Below, one piece after another: positions 1 through 7,721 of a stretch of 22,538 bases of DNA. Numbering within the stretch: position 1 is the first letter of the stretch; each line of letters begins with the position of its first letter. Under the pieces are notes generated by a model. The model saw nothing but the letters and a program-made list of their open reading frames with translations, was not told the DNA's origin and made no database searches. A program made the position numbers and the translations under genes. The stretch comes from Candidatus Bathyarchaeota archaeon (GTDB lineage: Archaea > Thermoproteota > Bathyarchaeia > Bathyarchaeales > UBA233), in contig SOJA01000234.1 in NCBI GenBank assembly GCA_004376975.1, positions 1-22,538 of the forward strand, in the 5' to 3' direction.

Positions 1-344
1 TCCTTTTCCGCCTTCGCCATAATAATTCTAATATCAGGATTTTCTGCAAAATCATGCATATACTGTAGACATGATCCGCAAGGTCTTGGTTCACCTTGAC
101 TGTTTGCGTAAATAACTATAGCCATTTTCATAATTCTTCGGTTCGCATGTAAAACAGCATGATTGATTGCACATCTTTCAGCGCAAACGCCAAGCCCGGA
201 AACCCAGCTTTCAATATTACAGCCACCATAAATTTCACCGTCTTCTGCAAGAGCAGCCGCACCAACTTTACAGCCCCAAAGCACATGAGCGTTACCCATA
301 GCTTTTAGAGCAGCCTCCAATAGCTTTTTTTCATTTTCCTTCAC
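1..344 (-). CDS. cdd: Cytidine deaminase, 5' part (3' end outside window)
   Basis: Zinc-dependent deaminase that converts cytidine or deoxycytidine to the uridine form in pyrimidine salvage; cytosolic. The visible 114 codons show the family motifs: GCNIE (about residues 41-45), the zinc/catalytic CAERCA (54-59, Cys54 ligand, Glu56 proton shuttle) and PCGSC (88-92, Cys89 and Cys92 ligands). This is the small tetrameric type. The C-terminus lies beyond the left edge, so completeness cannot be judged. I chose the GTG at 344 because an AGGTGAT ribosome binding site precedes it by about 4 nt; an in-frame GTG at 353 directly follows a TAG and has no such site. It lies about 45 bp downstream of the ABCE1 stop on the same strand and could be read from the same transcript. 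Identification is firm. Confidence 0.9.
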   Translation of the reverse strand, partial: MKENEKKLLEAALKAMGNAHVLWGCKVGAAALAEDGEIYGGCNIESWVSGLGVCAERCAINHAVLHANRRIMKMAIVIYANSQGEPRPCGSCLQYMHDFAENPDIRIIMAKAEK

Positions 345-389
345 TTCTATCACCTATTTTTCCATCTGAACAAAACTCTTGATTACAGG

Positions 390-2177
390 CTAACTCTGGA
401 GTGAACGCATGTAATAGTGTTCTCCAATCTCTTTTTGAAATTTGTCAAGCTTAGAGCCTTCCTTATTAACTCTCGGTCTCTTCGTAGTCGGGTCTCTTCG
501 AAAAGTAACTTCCATTTCTTTCAGAAAGGCGTTCATCCCATCCCTCAGGGTTGTGAAAGGTTTTGCTATACCCTCAACTCCAGGTTTCCCGGTGAAGACC
601 ATTAATCGATCAGCTACGAAGTCTTGCACAACAACATCATGCTCAACGACAAAGGCAGTAACATTATGCATTTCAACAATCCTACGAATAACTCGCGCCA
701 TTTTCAATCTTTCTTCCACATCTAAATAAGCACTGGGTTCATCAAGCAAATAGAGTTCAGCCTTCTGTGACAGACATGCTGCAATCGCAACTTTCTGCAG
801 TTCTCCTCCACTCAATTCAGCTATATTTCTGTCCAAAAGTGTGTGTATCCTTAAAGGGTTAAGAATTTCTGTCTTGTACCAGCTTGAAGTGAAATTTTCC
901 TTGGCGATGTTTGCTAGAAGTTCCTGTGTTGTTCCTTCATATTCTACTGAAATGTATTGTGGTTTATAGCCTATTTCCAACTCGTCAAACTTTTTTCCAT
1001 CATCGGTTTTTTCGAGCCCAGCCAAAATCTTCACAAAAGTTGTTTTACCTATGCCATTAGGTCCTAGGATTCCAATGATCTCTCCCCTTTTTATTTCCCC
1101 GGGGTGAGCAACAAGTCTGAACCCTTTGAACGTTTTCTTTATTTTCTTCCATTTCAGCAATGTTTCGCCAAGGACGGAGCTCACTGTAGGCGGCTTCTCA
1201 TGGAATATTATTGCTTCTTTTCTAAATCTAATATTCTCATCTCGAACGTAACCTTGCAGGTAAATGTTTATGCCTGTTCTAACACCGTGAACGTGAGATA
1301 CGATGCCGTAAACTCCTGGTTCTCCATAAAAGATGCATACCTGATCTGACAAATAGTCTATTATGGCTAGGTCATGCTCAGCTATAATCACTGTTTTTTC
1401 ATCTTTTTTTAGATCTCTTATAGTTCTGGCAATTTCAAGTCTCTGTTTCACATCTAGATAGCTTGATGGTTCATCGATAAGGTATACGTCGGCTTCGCGG
1501 CATATGGTTGCTGCCACTGCTACACGCTGCAATTCTCCTCCACTTAGAACCTCAAGGGGACGATTCCAGAGCTGTTTCAGCTCAAGCCGACCAGCAATCT
1601 CGTTGAGCTTTCCTCGTTCATCAACTTTTTCCAGGAGTTCTCCAACTTTTCCGGAGATAACTTTCGGAATTTTGTCGACATATTGGGGTTTATGGGAAAC
1701 CTTCAGTTTAACTTCACTCAACTTTTGGAAGTAGTCTTGAAGTGTTGAGCCTCTGAAATGCCGGATTATCTCATCCCACTCAGGCGGATTTCCGAAGTCT
1801 CCAAGGTTTAACTTAACCTCGCCGGAGAGTATTTTCAGGGTCGTGGATTTACCTATCCCGTTCTGTCCAAGTAAACCTAAGACGATGCTAGAGGACGGTG
1901 TTGGAAGCCTGTAAAGCTTAAAAGCGTTTTGTCCAAAACGGTAACTGCACTCTACTTCCAACTCGTCTGGAAGGTTAACTATTGAAATGGCTTTGAAGGG
2001 ACATTTCTTTACACAGATTCCACATCCCGAACAAAGAGCTTCCACGATTACTGCCTTGTTGTTTTCAAATGTTATTGTTTCCTTGTGGGTTCGCACCATT
2101 GGGCAAAAACGATAGCAAATTCTATTGCAACGTTTCGGCTTGCACTTGTCAGCGTCTAACACGGCTATCCTTGTCAT
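390..2177 (-). CDS. ABCE1/Rli1 ribosome-recycling ATPase
   Basis: Soluble twin-ATPase that splits ribosomes after termination, working with aRF1 or Pelota. The 595-residue length is normal for the family. The N-terminus carries two iron-sulfur motifs: cysteines 12, 17, 21 and 25, then the ferredoxin-type series 49, 52, 55 and 59. Nucleotide domain 1 has Walker A GQNGIGKS (104-111), signature LSGGELQR (211-218) and Walker B VYLIDEP (231-237). Domain 2 has GPNGIGKT (372-379), LSGGELQK (455-462) and YLLDEP (476-481). A basic tail follows. There are no membrane segments, as expected for this class. A TATA-like element 30-37 bp upstream of the ATG implies a very short leader. Identification is essentially certain. 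Confidence 0.97.
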   Translation of the reverse strand: MTRIAVLDADKCKPKRCNRICYRFCPMVRTHKETITFENNKAVIVEALCSGCGICVKKCPFKAISIVNLPDELEVECSYRFGQNAFKLYRLPTPSSSIVLGLLGQNGIGKSTTLKILSGEVKLNLGDFGNPPEWDEIIRHFRGSTLQDYFQKLSEVKLKVSHKPQYVDKIPKVISGKVGELLEKVDERGKLNEIAGRLELKQLWNRPLEVLSGGELQRVAVAATICREADVYLIDEPSSYLDVKQRLEIARTIRDLKKDEKTVIIAEHDLAIIDYLSDQVCIFYGEPGVYGIVSHVHGVRTGINIYLQGYVRDENIRFRKEAIIFHEKPPTVSSVLGETLLKWKKIKKTFKGFRLVAHPGEIKRGEIIGILGPNGIGKTTFVKILAGLEKTDDGKKFDELEIGYKPQYISVEYEGTTQELLANIAKENFTSSWYKTEILNPLRIHTLLDRNIAELSGGELQKVAIAACLSQKAELYLLDEPSAYLDVEERLKMARVIRRIVEMHNVTAFVVEHDVVVQDFVADRLMVFTGKPGVEGIAKPFTTLRDGMNAFLKEMEVTFRRDPTTKRPRVNKEGSKLDKFQKEIGEHYYMRSLQS

Positions 2178-2206
2178 AGTTAATCCAACAATGGTATGAT
2201 CATATC

Positions 2207-2214
2207 TTTATAAG
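2207..2214 (-). promoter_or_regulatory. Putative TATA box of ABCE1
   Basis: On the minus strand this reads CTTATAAA, 30-37 bp upstream of the ABCE1 ATG at 2177. With the usual archaeal TATA-to-start distance of about 25 bp, transcription would begin only a few bases before the start codon. Prediction from sequence and spacing only. Confidence 0.5.
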
Positions 2215-2221
2215 ATGAACT

Positions 2222-2400
2222 CTAAAAATCATGTTGAAATACTGCTAAAACTTTTGCGTCAGAAGAAAAATTCATGTTCCCACTAGTTTTAACTGTTACA
2301 GCTCTTCCTTTTTCATATCTGACACATTTCGCTTCTTTCTGCTTTCTGAGCTAGAAAGCGGAACTCAGGAGGTTCTAAGCATCTCGCTCTCATCTGCCAT
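2222..2400 (-). other. Possible decayed small ORF between asparaginase and ABCE1
   Basis: This lies in the 267-bp gap between two co-directional minus-strand genes. From an ATG at 2400 the reading begins MADESEMLRTS and hits TGA. Other frames then give protein-like stretches (EFRFLAQKAERSEMC, then VRYEKGRAVTVKTSG) running to a TAG at 2222-2224. At least two frameshifts would be needed to join them, and the last stretch has no start codon. It could be a remnant of a roughly 60-residue gene or chance open frames in AT-rich DNA. I do not recognise a family. Confidence 0.15.
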
Positions 2401-2444
2401 CAATAACTAAGAATAATGCCTCATATTTGCCGTGCTATTAAATG

Positions 2445-3407
2445 TTATTTCAAGAGTTTTGCTGATAAAGACGTTACAGGCTCTTGGTTTTCTGGCGTAA
2501 TGAAAGCCCAGCACATGTCTGGTGAGTTATGCGCTGCTCCAACTCTGCCGCGAACGTCAACAGCTATTAACCCCATAGAATTATATGTGTCAGTTATCCT
2601 GCGATTGACAATGTCTATTGCCCGTTCAACAGCATCCTGCGCTGTTTTTCCACTTTCCATAAAATTGCAAACAGTTTTCGCCAACACAAGCCTTATCGCT
2701 ATTTCGCCAACGCCAGTGGCTGAGCAGGCTCCAGCTTGATTGTCAGCGTATGTGCCGCATCCAATTATCGGTGAATCTCCAATCCTTCCAGGCAGCTTCA
2801 ATGGAAAGCCTCCAGTGGATGTTGCCGCTGCAACATTCCCTTCCTTATCTAGAGCAACTGCTCCCACAGTTTCAAGTGTGAACAGTTCGGGATGATTTCT
2901 AACTAGGTTAGCCAGCTTTGGCAACTGAAGTTTTCCTTTAAGTAAGGCTTTTCTCTGTTTTTCATAATATTTTAGCCGAAGCTCAGTAGTAGGCTCTCTT
3001 CTCTCAAGCTTGAACATGTCAGCGAGTTTTTCCGCTCCTTCGCCCACAACAAACACATGATCTGTCTTCTCCATGACAAGCCTTGCCAAACGAATAGGAT
3101 TTTTGATGTTCTCTAGAAGTCCAACAGCTCCAGCTTGCAGGGTCTTTCCGTCTATTATCGAGGCTTCCATTTCAACGTGTTTTTCTATGTTCAAGCTTGA
3201 ACCATAACCTGCATTAAACACACCGCCATCTTCCATAACCGCAACAGCCTCCATAACGCTATCAACCGCGCTTCCACTATGCTCTAACACTTCAAAACCA
3301 GTTTTTGCAGCCTTTCTAACACCTTCTAAACCTAGTTGGATGCGTTCAGGATGCCAAGTTCCAGCACCACCATGAACAACAATTACGGGTTTACGCACTT
3401 CGCTCAA
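2445..3407 (-). CDS. Isoaspartyl peptidase / plant-type L-asparaginase (Ntn hydrolase)
   Basis: Member of the asparaginase-2 Ntn-hydrolase family. The precursor cleaves itself to expose a threonine nucleophile and then hydrolyses L-asparagine or isoaspartyl dipeptides. The sequence has the N-terminal VHGGAG motif (11-16) and the conserved NAGYGS (65-70). The predicted autocleavage site is before Thr180 in the ETVGAVALD segment, followed by TSTGG (196-200), GRIGDSPIIGCGTYAD (207-222) and SATGVGE (229-235). The length of 320 residues is typical. The start is ATG at 3407. It is divergent from the THUMP gene and has no obvious operon partner. Substrate preference between asparagine and isoaspartyl peptides cannot be read from the sequence. 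Confidence 0.92.
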   Translation of the reverse strand: MSEVRKPVIVVHGGAGTWHPERIQLGLEGVRKAAKTGFEVLEHSGSAVDSVMEAVAVMEDGGVFNAGYGSSLNIEKHVEMEASIIDGKTLQAGAVGLLENIKNPIRLARLVMEKTDHVFVVGEGAEKLADMFKLERREPTTELRLKYYEKQRKALLKGKLQLPKLANLVRNHPELFTLETVGAVALDKEGNVAAATSTGGFPLKLPGRIGDSPIIGCGTYADNQAGACSATGVGEIAIRLVLAKTVCNFMESGKTAQDAVERAIDIVNRRITDTYNSMGLIAVDVRGRVGAAHNSPDMCWAFITPENQEPVTSLSAKLLK

Positions 3408-3512
3408 TCTTGTTTCCTCCTGTCAAAACGAATAATAGACTTCTTGGAGCCAAAATTTAAATCTAATGCTACAAAATCATCAAAAACGAATAAATCTTTG
3501 TAACGAGATATT

Positions 3513-3547
3513 CATCATGGGATGATGTAAGGCGACGGCTAAGAGCC
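3513..3547. repeat. Two tandem short inverted repeats in a divergent intergenic region
   Basis: CATCAT-GGG-ATGATG (3513-3524 or so) is a perfect 6-bp inverted repeat, and GGCT-AAG-AGCC (3537-3547) follows within 10-12 bp. They lie between the divergent asparaginase and THUMP genes. They could be an operator or small hairpins in the THUMP leader. Short inverted repeats also arise by chance, so the function is open. Confidence 0.25.
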
Positions 3548-3631
3548 ATAAGCTATGAGAAAGCCACTAACCTGCACTGACCAAAAAGATCCATGTCAGT
3601 TTGCCAAAAGAAATATAATTAGGGTGAAATC

Positions 3632-4156
3632 ATGCTCGATGACTTCAACATTCTGGCTACCACTTCACGTGGTAACGAGGGTGACGCTTGTTCCGAGTTG
3701 CGGTATTTGCTTGAGGAGATGGGGGATTCAGCCGCAAATGTTGACAAGACAGGCGTTTCAGGTTTGGTTGCGGTAAAGACAACTCTCGATCCCCTTTGGG
3801 TTATAGAAAGGCTTCGCGAAATCCTTCATGAACGTCCCTATGAATTTCGTTATACGCTTAGAATAATTCCAATCGAGAAGGTTGTCTGTACAGATCTAGG
3901 CGAAATTCAACGAGCGGCCACAGAACTCAGCTGCAAAATAAGTGAAAGCGAAACCTTTCGTGTTACAGTTGAGAAGCGTTTTACACAAATGTCCAGCCGG
4001 GAAGTCATCGAAGCTACTGCGGCGAACGTTAAAAGGAACGTAAACCTTGATAATCCTGATAAAATCTTGTTGGTTGAGATTATTGGTGGATTAACCGGAA
4101 TATCTGTGATTAAACCTAGCTATATCCTGTCCATAATTAAAGAAAAAATGTTGTAA
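3632..4156 (+). CDS. THUMP-domain RNA-binding protein (Tan1/THUMPD1-like)
   Basis: A 174-residue protein whose second half matches the THUMP RNA-binding domain, ending in the family-typical DKILLVEIIGGLTGISVIKP block (about 143-161). There is no methyltransferase, thiouridylase or deaminase domain after it, so it is a stand-alone THUMP protein like yeast Tan1 or human THUMPD1, which help acetylate tRNA cytidine (ac4C) together with an acetyltransferase. By family it binds the tRNA acceptor region; a role in tRNA acetylation here is inference. The ATG at 3632 is preceded by a GGTGAA site, which supports this start. It converges on Cgi121 with only a 6-bp gap. Confidence 0.8.
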   Translation: MLDDFNILATTSRGNEGDACSELRYLLEEMGDSAANVDKTGVSGLVAVKTTLDPLWVIERLREILHERPYEFRYTLRIIPIEKVVCTDLGEIQRAATELSCKISESETFRVTVEKRFTQMSSREVIEATAANVKRNVNLDNPDKILLVEIIGGLTGISVIKPSYILSIIKEKML

Positions 4157-4162
4157 ACTGGG

Positions 4163-4729
4163 CTAACGTTGAGTTGCTAGTATCGCCATTCGTTCGACAA
4201 CAAGGTCTACCAAGACTTTGTTCAAATCATCTTTTTTCATAACTACTCTCATTTCTGTATCTGAAATTCCAAAGATCTCACGGATACCTGCTGTCTTTTC
4301 TTCTGATAACTTGAGAACCGTGTCGATAGGCTTCGTATTGATGCGCTTTGAGATCATTGATAAAGCCGACATTGCTGTTTCAGGCTTTTCTCCAATTATT
4401 AACACCGCTATTTCTGATGAAGCCTGTTTGATTCCAAGAGACGTCATTGCCTTTCGAATTTGACGCTGTGCAGAAGCGTAAAGCATTGTTTCCATTGCTA
4501 GACTCTTCGAAATATTTTCTTTGTTGTCGAAAGCTTTTAACGCATTTAGAGCTGCAAAATACAGATGTTGCGATGTAGCTACAGATTTTGCGTCAAAGAA
4601 TTGAATCTCAACACCCGGCGGTTTTTCTTTGCGAATTATCTTCAAAAACTCTTCAATGTTCTCGATTTTCACATTCCGAAACCCGGATATTACCACATGT
4701 TTTCCGAATTCTTCAATGTTTTTCAGCAT
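4163..4729 (-). CDS. cgi121: KEOPS complex subunit Cgi121
   Basis: Cgi121 is the tRNA-binding subunit of the archaeal/eukaryotic KEOPS complex (Kae1, Bud32, Cgi121, Pcc1), which makes N6-threonylcarbamoyladenosine at A37 of ANN-decoding tRNAs. The 188 residues include FDAKSVATSQHLYFAALNAL (about 45-64) and the helical SLAMETMLYASAQRQIRKAM region (about 75-94), both typical of the family. The ATG at 4729 lies within the end of the upstream phosphoribosyltransferase gene (7-bp overlap) and has a GAGGAAG site, so translation is probably coupled. Sua5/TsaC, which supplies the threonylcarbamoyl-adenylate used by KEOPS, is also in this window at 11952-13016. Other KEOPS subunits are not here. Confidence 0.85.
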   Translation of the reverse strand: MLKNIEEFGKHVVISGFRNVKIENIEEFLKIIRKEKPPGVEIQFFDAKSVATSQHLYFAALNALKAFDNKENISKSLAMETMLYASAQRQIRKAMTSLGIKQASSEIAVLIIGEKPETAMSALSMISKRINTKPIDTVLKLSEEKTAGIREIFGISDTEMRVVMKKDDLNKVLVDLVVERMAILATQR

Positions 4730-5325
4730 TTTTCTTCCTCAAGAATTTCCTTCAAAAATCTTCTGACAAGTTCTGCAGATACTCCAGCTTCTACGAGTTT
4801 TGCAGTTTCTTCGTCCACCGGCTTCTCTTTCTGTGTACATTTCTTCAGGATTTTTCGGATAGTTTCCTTTGTTTCCCACGGAAAAACTATCCACCGGCTA
4901 GTCTTCTTTTCGTAATAGTCCGGCGTAACAATGCTCCAAGGCTTGTAGTAAACTGTGACTATTCGTGCTTCAGCAGCACCCTTTTTAATGATATGTTCCT
5001 TTACAAGTTTCAAGCTTTTGCCAGTGTCAGCAACTTCATCCACAATAAGAACTTTTTTACCCAGTACAGTTGTAGAAACAGGTTGTGTCAATGTGGGTTC
5101 CCCTTTTGTTTCCGCAACTCCCAAGTAAAATTCAGCTTTAACATTCGCAAGATTCGGAGTATTCAACAAGTCGGATAACACTCGAGCTGGAGGCCATCCC
5201 CCCCTTGAAACACCAACAATTACGTCTGGTTTAAACCCGTTTTTCCGGATTTTTTCTGCTAAATCTAAAAGCATTTCATATATTTCGTTCCACGTGGGAA
5301 CTTCAAACGCGATTTCCGAAGGCAC
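4723..5325 (-). CDS. Phosphoribosyltransferase (COG2236-type, purine PRT-like)
   Basis: Type I phosphoribosyltransferase of 200 residues. The PRPP-binding loop VLIVDEVADTGKS lies at 92-104 and an upstream VGVSRGGWPPARVL segment at 38-50 matches the beta-strand/loop that binds pyrophosphate. The tryptophan-rich stretch around 130-151 is usual in the Hpt1/COG2236 group, related to xanthine-guanine phosphoribosyltransferase. The expected reaction is base plus PRPP to nucleotide, but the base is not evident. The start is GTG at 5325, with AGGAG 10 nt upstream. Its stop overlaps the Cgi121 start by 7 bp, making a two-gene operon. The C-terminal 40 residues are charged and helical, beyond the catalytic core. 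Confidence 0.82.
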   Translation of the reverse strand: MPSEIAFEVPTWNEIYEMLLDLAEKIRKNGFKPDVIVGVSRGGWPPARVLSDLLNTPNLANVKAEFYLGVAETKGEPTLTQPVSTTVLGKKVLIVDEVADTGKSLKLVKEHIIKKGAAEARIVTVYYKPWSIVTPDYYEKKTSRWIVFPWETKETIRKILKKCTQKEKPVDEETAKLVEAGVSAELVRRFLKEILEEEKC

Positions 5326-5419
5326 CTAGCTAATTCTCCTTTATCTTTTCTAGTTTGATAGGTTCCAGTGAATAACACATAAATTCTTCGATTATAATGG
5401 AATTCTGACTACATACCCC

Positions 5420-5427
5420 CATATAAG
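5420..5427 (+). promoter_or_regulatory. Putative TATA box of the formimidoyltransferase gene
   Basis: CATATAAG centred about 26 bp before the TTG start at 5450. This spacing would place transcription initiation at or next to the start codon, giving a nearly leaderless mRNA. Inferred from sequence and distance only. Confidence 0.45.
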
Positions 5428-5449
5428 TAATTGAGGAAGAAGAATTAAG

Positions 5450-6376
5450 TTGAAGAAAATTGTCGAGTGTGTACCTAACTTTAGCACTTCAGACCCAAAG
5501 ATCGTTGAGCTAATACTTAATGAAATCAGGGCCACGCCAAACGCTTTTCTGCTTGATTACACCTTTGACGACTACTACAATAGACTTGTTGTTTCCATTG
5601 TCGGCACCAAGGAATCAGTGCTTAAAGCTGCATTGAACGCAGCGTTCAAAGCTGTGGAACTGATTGATATGCAAAAACATAAGGGTCAGCATCCGCGTAT
5701 GGGTGCTGTTGACGTTGTTCCGTTCATACCCATAAAAAACGTTACTATGGACGAATGCGTTGAGCTTGCAAGAAAGTTCGCAGAAACACTAGCTGAAAGG
5801 TGTGATGTGCCCATTTATCTTTATGGTGAAGCGGCAACGAGCTCTAAACGGAGTGATTTAGACTGGCTTCGTAAGGGGGAGTATGAGCAACTAGCTGAGA
5901 TGATCGTTAAACCTGAACGTAAGCCAGATTTCGGTCCGGTCAAGCCTCATCCTACGGCTGGTGTAACGATAACTGGTGCCCGTAAAGTTATGGCTGGCTT
6001 TAACGTCAATTTGGGCACTGCTGACTTGAAGGTTGCAAAGAGGATTGCAAAGGCTTTGCATGCAAAGAAAGGTGGATTTTCAAATGTTAAAGCTATGGCT
6101 GCTTTCATTCCAGAGAAAAACATTACACAGATCGGCATGAGCATAACTGATTTTGAGAAGACTCCGCTTTATCGTGTTTTTGAACTGCTTAGGGTTGAAG
6201 CTGCCCGCTACAACGTGCCTGTAATCAGCTCAGAATTCTGTGGTATGGCGCCGCTAAAGGCGTTGATTGACATAGCTGCGTACTATCTCAAAATTGACAA
6301 CTTAACTGAGAACCGAATATTGGAAATAGCCGTGCAAAACGTCATTGAAAAAGGTAAGGACGAGAATAATGGTTAG
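5450..6376 (+). CDS. ftcD: Glutamate formimidoyltransferase
   Basis: Transfers the formimino group from N-formimino-L-glutamate to tetrahydrofolate, the last step of one histidine-degradation route. The 308 residues correspond to the transferase part only, without the cyclodeaminase domain found in the bifunctional animal enzyme. Motifs: ECVPNFSTS (6-14), GQHPRMGAVDVVPF (79-92, with His81 matching the catalytic histidine region), HPTAGVTITGARK (about 166-178) and VNLGTADLKVAKRIA (about 186-200). An in-frame TGA 16 nt upstream makes the TTG at 5450 the only usual start. It opens the block that also contains imidazolonepropionase and urocanase. A folate-type C1 carrier is implied. No cyclodeaminase gene is seen in the window. 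Confidence 0.92.
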   Translation: MKKIVECVPNFSTSDPKIVELILNEIRATPNAFLLDYTFDDYYNRLVVSIVGTKESVLKAALNAAFKAVELIDMQKHKGQHPRMGAVDVVPFIPIKNVTMDECVELARKFAETLAERCDVPIYLYGEAATSSKRSDLDWLRKGEYEQLAEMIVKPERKPDFGPVKPHPTAGVTITGARKVMAGFNVNLGTADLKVAKRIAKALHAKKGGFSNVKAMAAFIPEKNITQIGMSITDFEKTPLYRVFELLRVEAARYNVPVISSEFCGMAPLKALIDIAAYYLKIDNLTENRILEIAVQNVIEKGKDENNG

Positions 6377-6387
6377 ATGTCAGCGAA

Positions 6388-6945
6388 TCATTTGATTTTC
6401 AGTCCAAACTCCAGCCTAACTTCTTTTGTTTCCATGTCTTGATTAGAGTATGCAGCGGCATCAAAGCCAATTAGTTCAAATCCATTTTCACGATAGAAGT
6501 TAATTGCTGGAACATTACAACTCTGTGTTTCCACAACTAACATTCTTGCCTCCCTCTCTTTTGAGAGTTCAACCGCGTGATTCACAAGTAGCGTGCCTAC
6601 TCCCTTACGACGAAATTCTTCTTTCACCAAAAGTTCCCAGATGCGCATTCTGCTGTTCCACTTGTGAAAGCCCTGTTCTATCCATCCTACTTGTCTGCCT
6701 TCTAATTCAGCGGCAAAAACGCGTGGTTCGTCAACAAAATCTTGAAAAAGTCCGCCTTCAAACCTTTTTTCCATAAGGTTCGGCAATTCTTCTAAAGTTA
6801 GCTTGATTTCCCATCCGTCTTTTCTGCAAAGAATATTTACCACATAATGTTCTTTAGTGAAGTACCTGAACTCCAGTTTCGAAAACGGAAGTTTCTCTTT
6901 GAAGAGCTCGATGATTGTAGCATTTTCTATGACGTTTTGATTCAA
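6388..6945 (-). CDS. GNAT-family N-acetyltransferase, SatA-like
   Basis: A 185-residue acetyl-CoA-dependent acetyltransferase. The acetyl-CoA loop RRKGVGTLL lies at 112-120, preceded by strand residues IWELLVKEEF, and followed by VETQSCNVPAINFYRENGF (138-156) and an AAYSNQD segment (164-170). The VETQ...N...FY...GF...YSN pattern resembles streptothricin acetyltransferase (SatA) and its relatives, but the N-terminal 70 residues are unlike what I know, so an antibiotic substrate is only a guess. It sits on the opposite strand inside the histidine-degradation block, converging on ftcD with an 11-bp gap, and is probably transcribed alone. Confidence 0.8.
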   Translation of the reverse strand: MNQNVIENATIIELFKEKLPFSKLEFRYFTKEHYVVNILCRKDGWEIKLTLEELPNLMEKRFEGGLFQDFVDEPRVFAAELEGRQVGWIEQGFHKWNSRMRIWELLVKEEFRRKGVGTLLVNHAVELSKEREARMLVVETQSCNVPAINFYRENGFELIGFDAAAYSNQDMETKEVRLEFGLKIK

Positions 6946-7028
6946 GGTAATTTCACCCGTTCAGAATCTTAAGCTCAGCATTCAAAGTTCCCTGATTATG
7001 ATATATGGGGAGTAGTTCATAGTCTAAG

Positions 7029-7038
7029 ATAAATATAC
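7029..7038 (+). promoter_or_regulatory. Putative TATA box of the MBL-hutI operon
   Basis: ATAAATATAC lies 34-43 bp upstream of the ATG at 7072, predicting a leader of about 10-15 nt. A GGTG ribosome binding site at 7062-7065 fits inside that leader. Confidence 0.45.
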
Positions 7039-7071
7039 ATCTATTGACTATAAGGACAAGCGGTGTAAAGG

Positions 7072-7719
7072 ATGGTTGTTTCCGTAAAGTTGCTTGCTCA
7101 TGCGGCTTTCCAAATTAAGGCTGAAGAAAAAATCATCTATGTTGACCTAGAAAAATATGGCGAAGCCTTTGAAAAAGCAGACCTGATACTGGTGACACAT
7201 TCACATACTGACCACTGCGATCCAGCTAAGATTAAGAAGGTTCGTAAGACAGACACTGTGATAATTGCTCCTGATGACTGTGTTTCGAAAATTGGTGGAA
7301 ACGTAAAAACGCTTAAACCCGGAGAAGAAGCAACTTTCAGCAACATAAGGATCAGGGCAGTCGAAGCCTATAATTATAAGCGTTTCAGGTCTCCTGGAAC
7401 CCCTTATCATCCTAAAGGCTATGGAGTTGGCTACTTGATAACAGTTGAAGGTAAGACAATCTATCATGCTGGAGACACGGATTTTATTCCTGAAATGAGA
7501 CAGCTTGGACATGTAGATGTGGCTTTGCTCCCAAGCGGTGACACATACACCATGGATAACCAAGAGGCTGCTGAAGCTGCAATAACGATTAACCCTCAAA
7601 TTGTGATACCTATGCATCGTTGGAACACAAAACCAGAGGAGTTCAAAAAGAAAGTGGAAACTGAGTCAAACATCAAGGTTATGGTATTGCAGGAAGGCGA
7701 GGAATATCAAGTGGCTTAG
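7072..7719 (+). CDS. Metallo-beta-lactamase-fold hydrolase, UlaG-like
   Basis: A 215-residue metal-dependent hydrolase. The di-metal signature HSHTDH is at 43-48, GDTD at 134-137, and a further histidine (PMHRW, His182) near the end completes the usual ligand set. Overall it resembles the UlaG/COG2220 branch, many of which act on phosphorylated or lactone substrates; its reaction is unknown. The stop codon lies 2 bp before the hutI start, so the two are almost certainly one operon. Whether it takes part in histidine breakdown (for example as an amidohydrolase for formiminoglutamate or a repair enzyme for imidazolone products) is speculation from position. Confidence 0.82.
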   Translation: MVVSVKLLAHAAFQIKAEEKIIYVDLEKYGEAFEKADLILVTHSHTDHCDPAKIKKVRKTDTVIIAPDDCVSKIGGNVKTLKPGEEATFSNIRIRAVEAYNYKRFRSPGTPYHPKGYGVGYLITVEGKTIYHAGDTDFIPEMRQLGHVDVALLPSGDTYTMDNQEAAEAAITINPQIVIPMHRWNTKPEEFKKKVETESNIKVMVLQEGEEYQVA

Positions 7720-7721
7720 AA

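Noticed and set aside
2341..2359. Perfect 7-bp inverted repeat (GCTTTCT / AGAAAGC) as a terminator
   Set aside because: It has no adjacent T-tract and is weak for archaeal termination; it may be chance.
3522..3580. C/D-box small RNA gene
   Set aside because: Only the D box is exact; the C box ends in T, and the C' and D' boxes and their spacing do not fit the archaeal pattern well.
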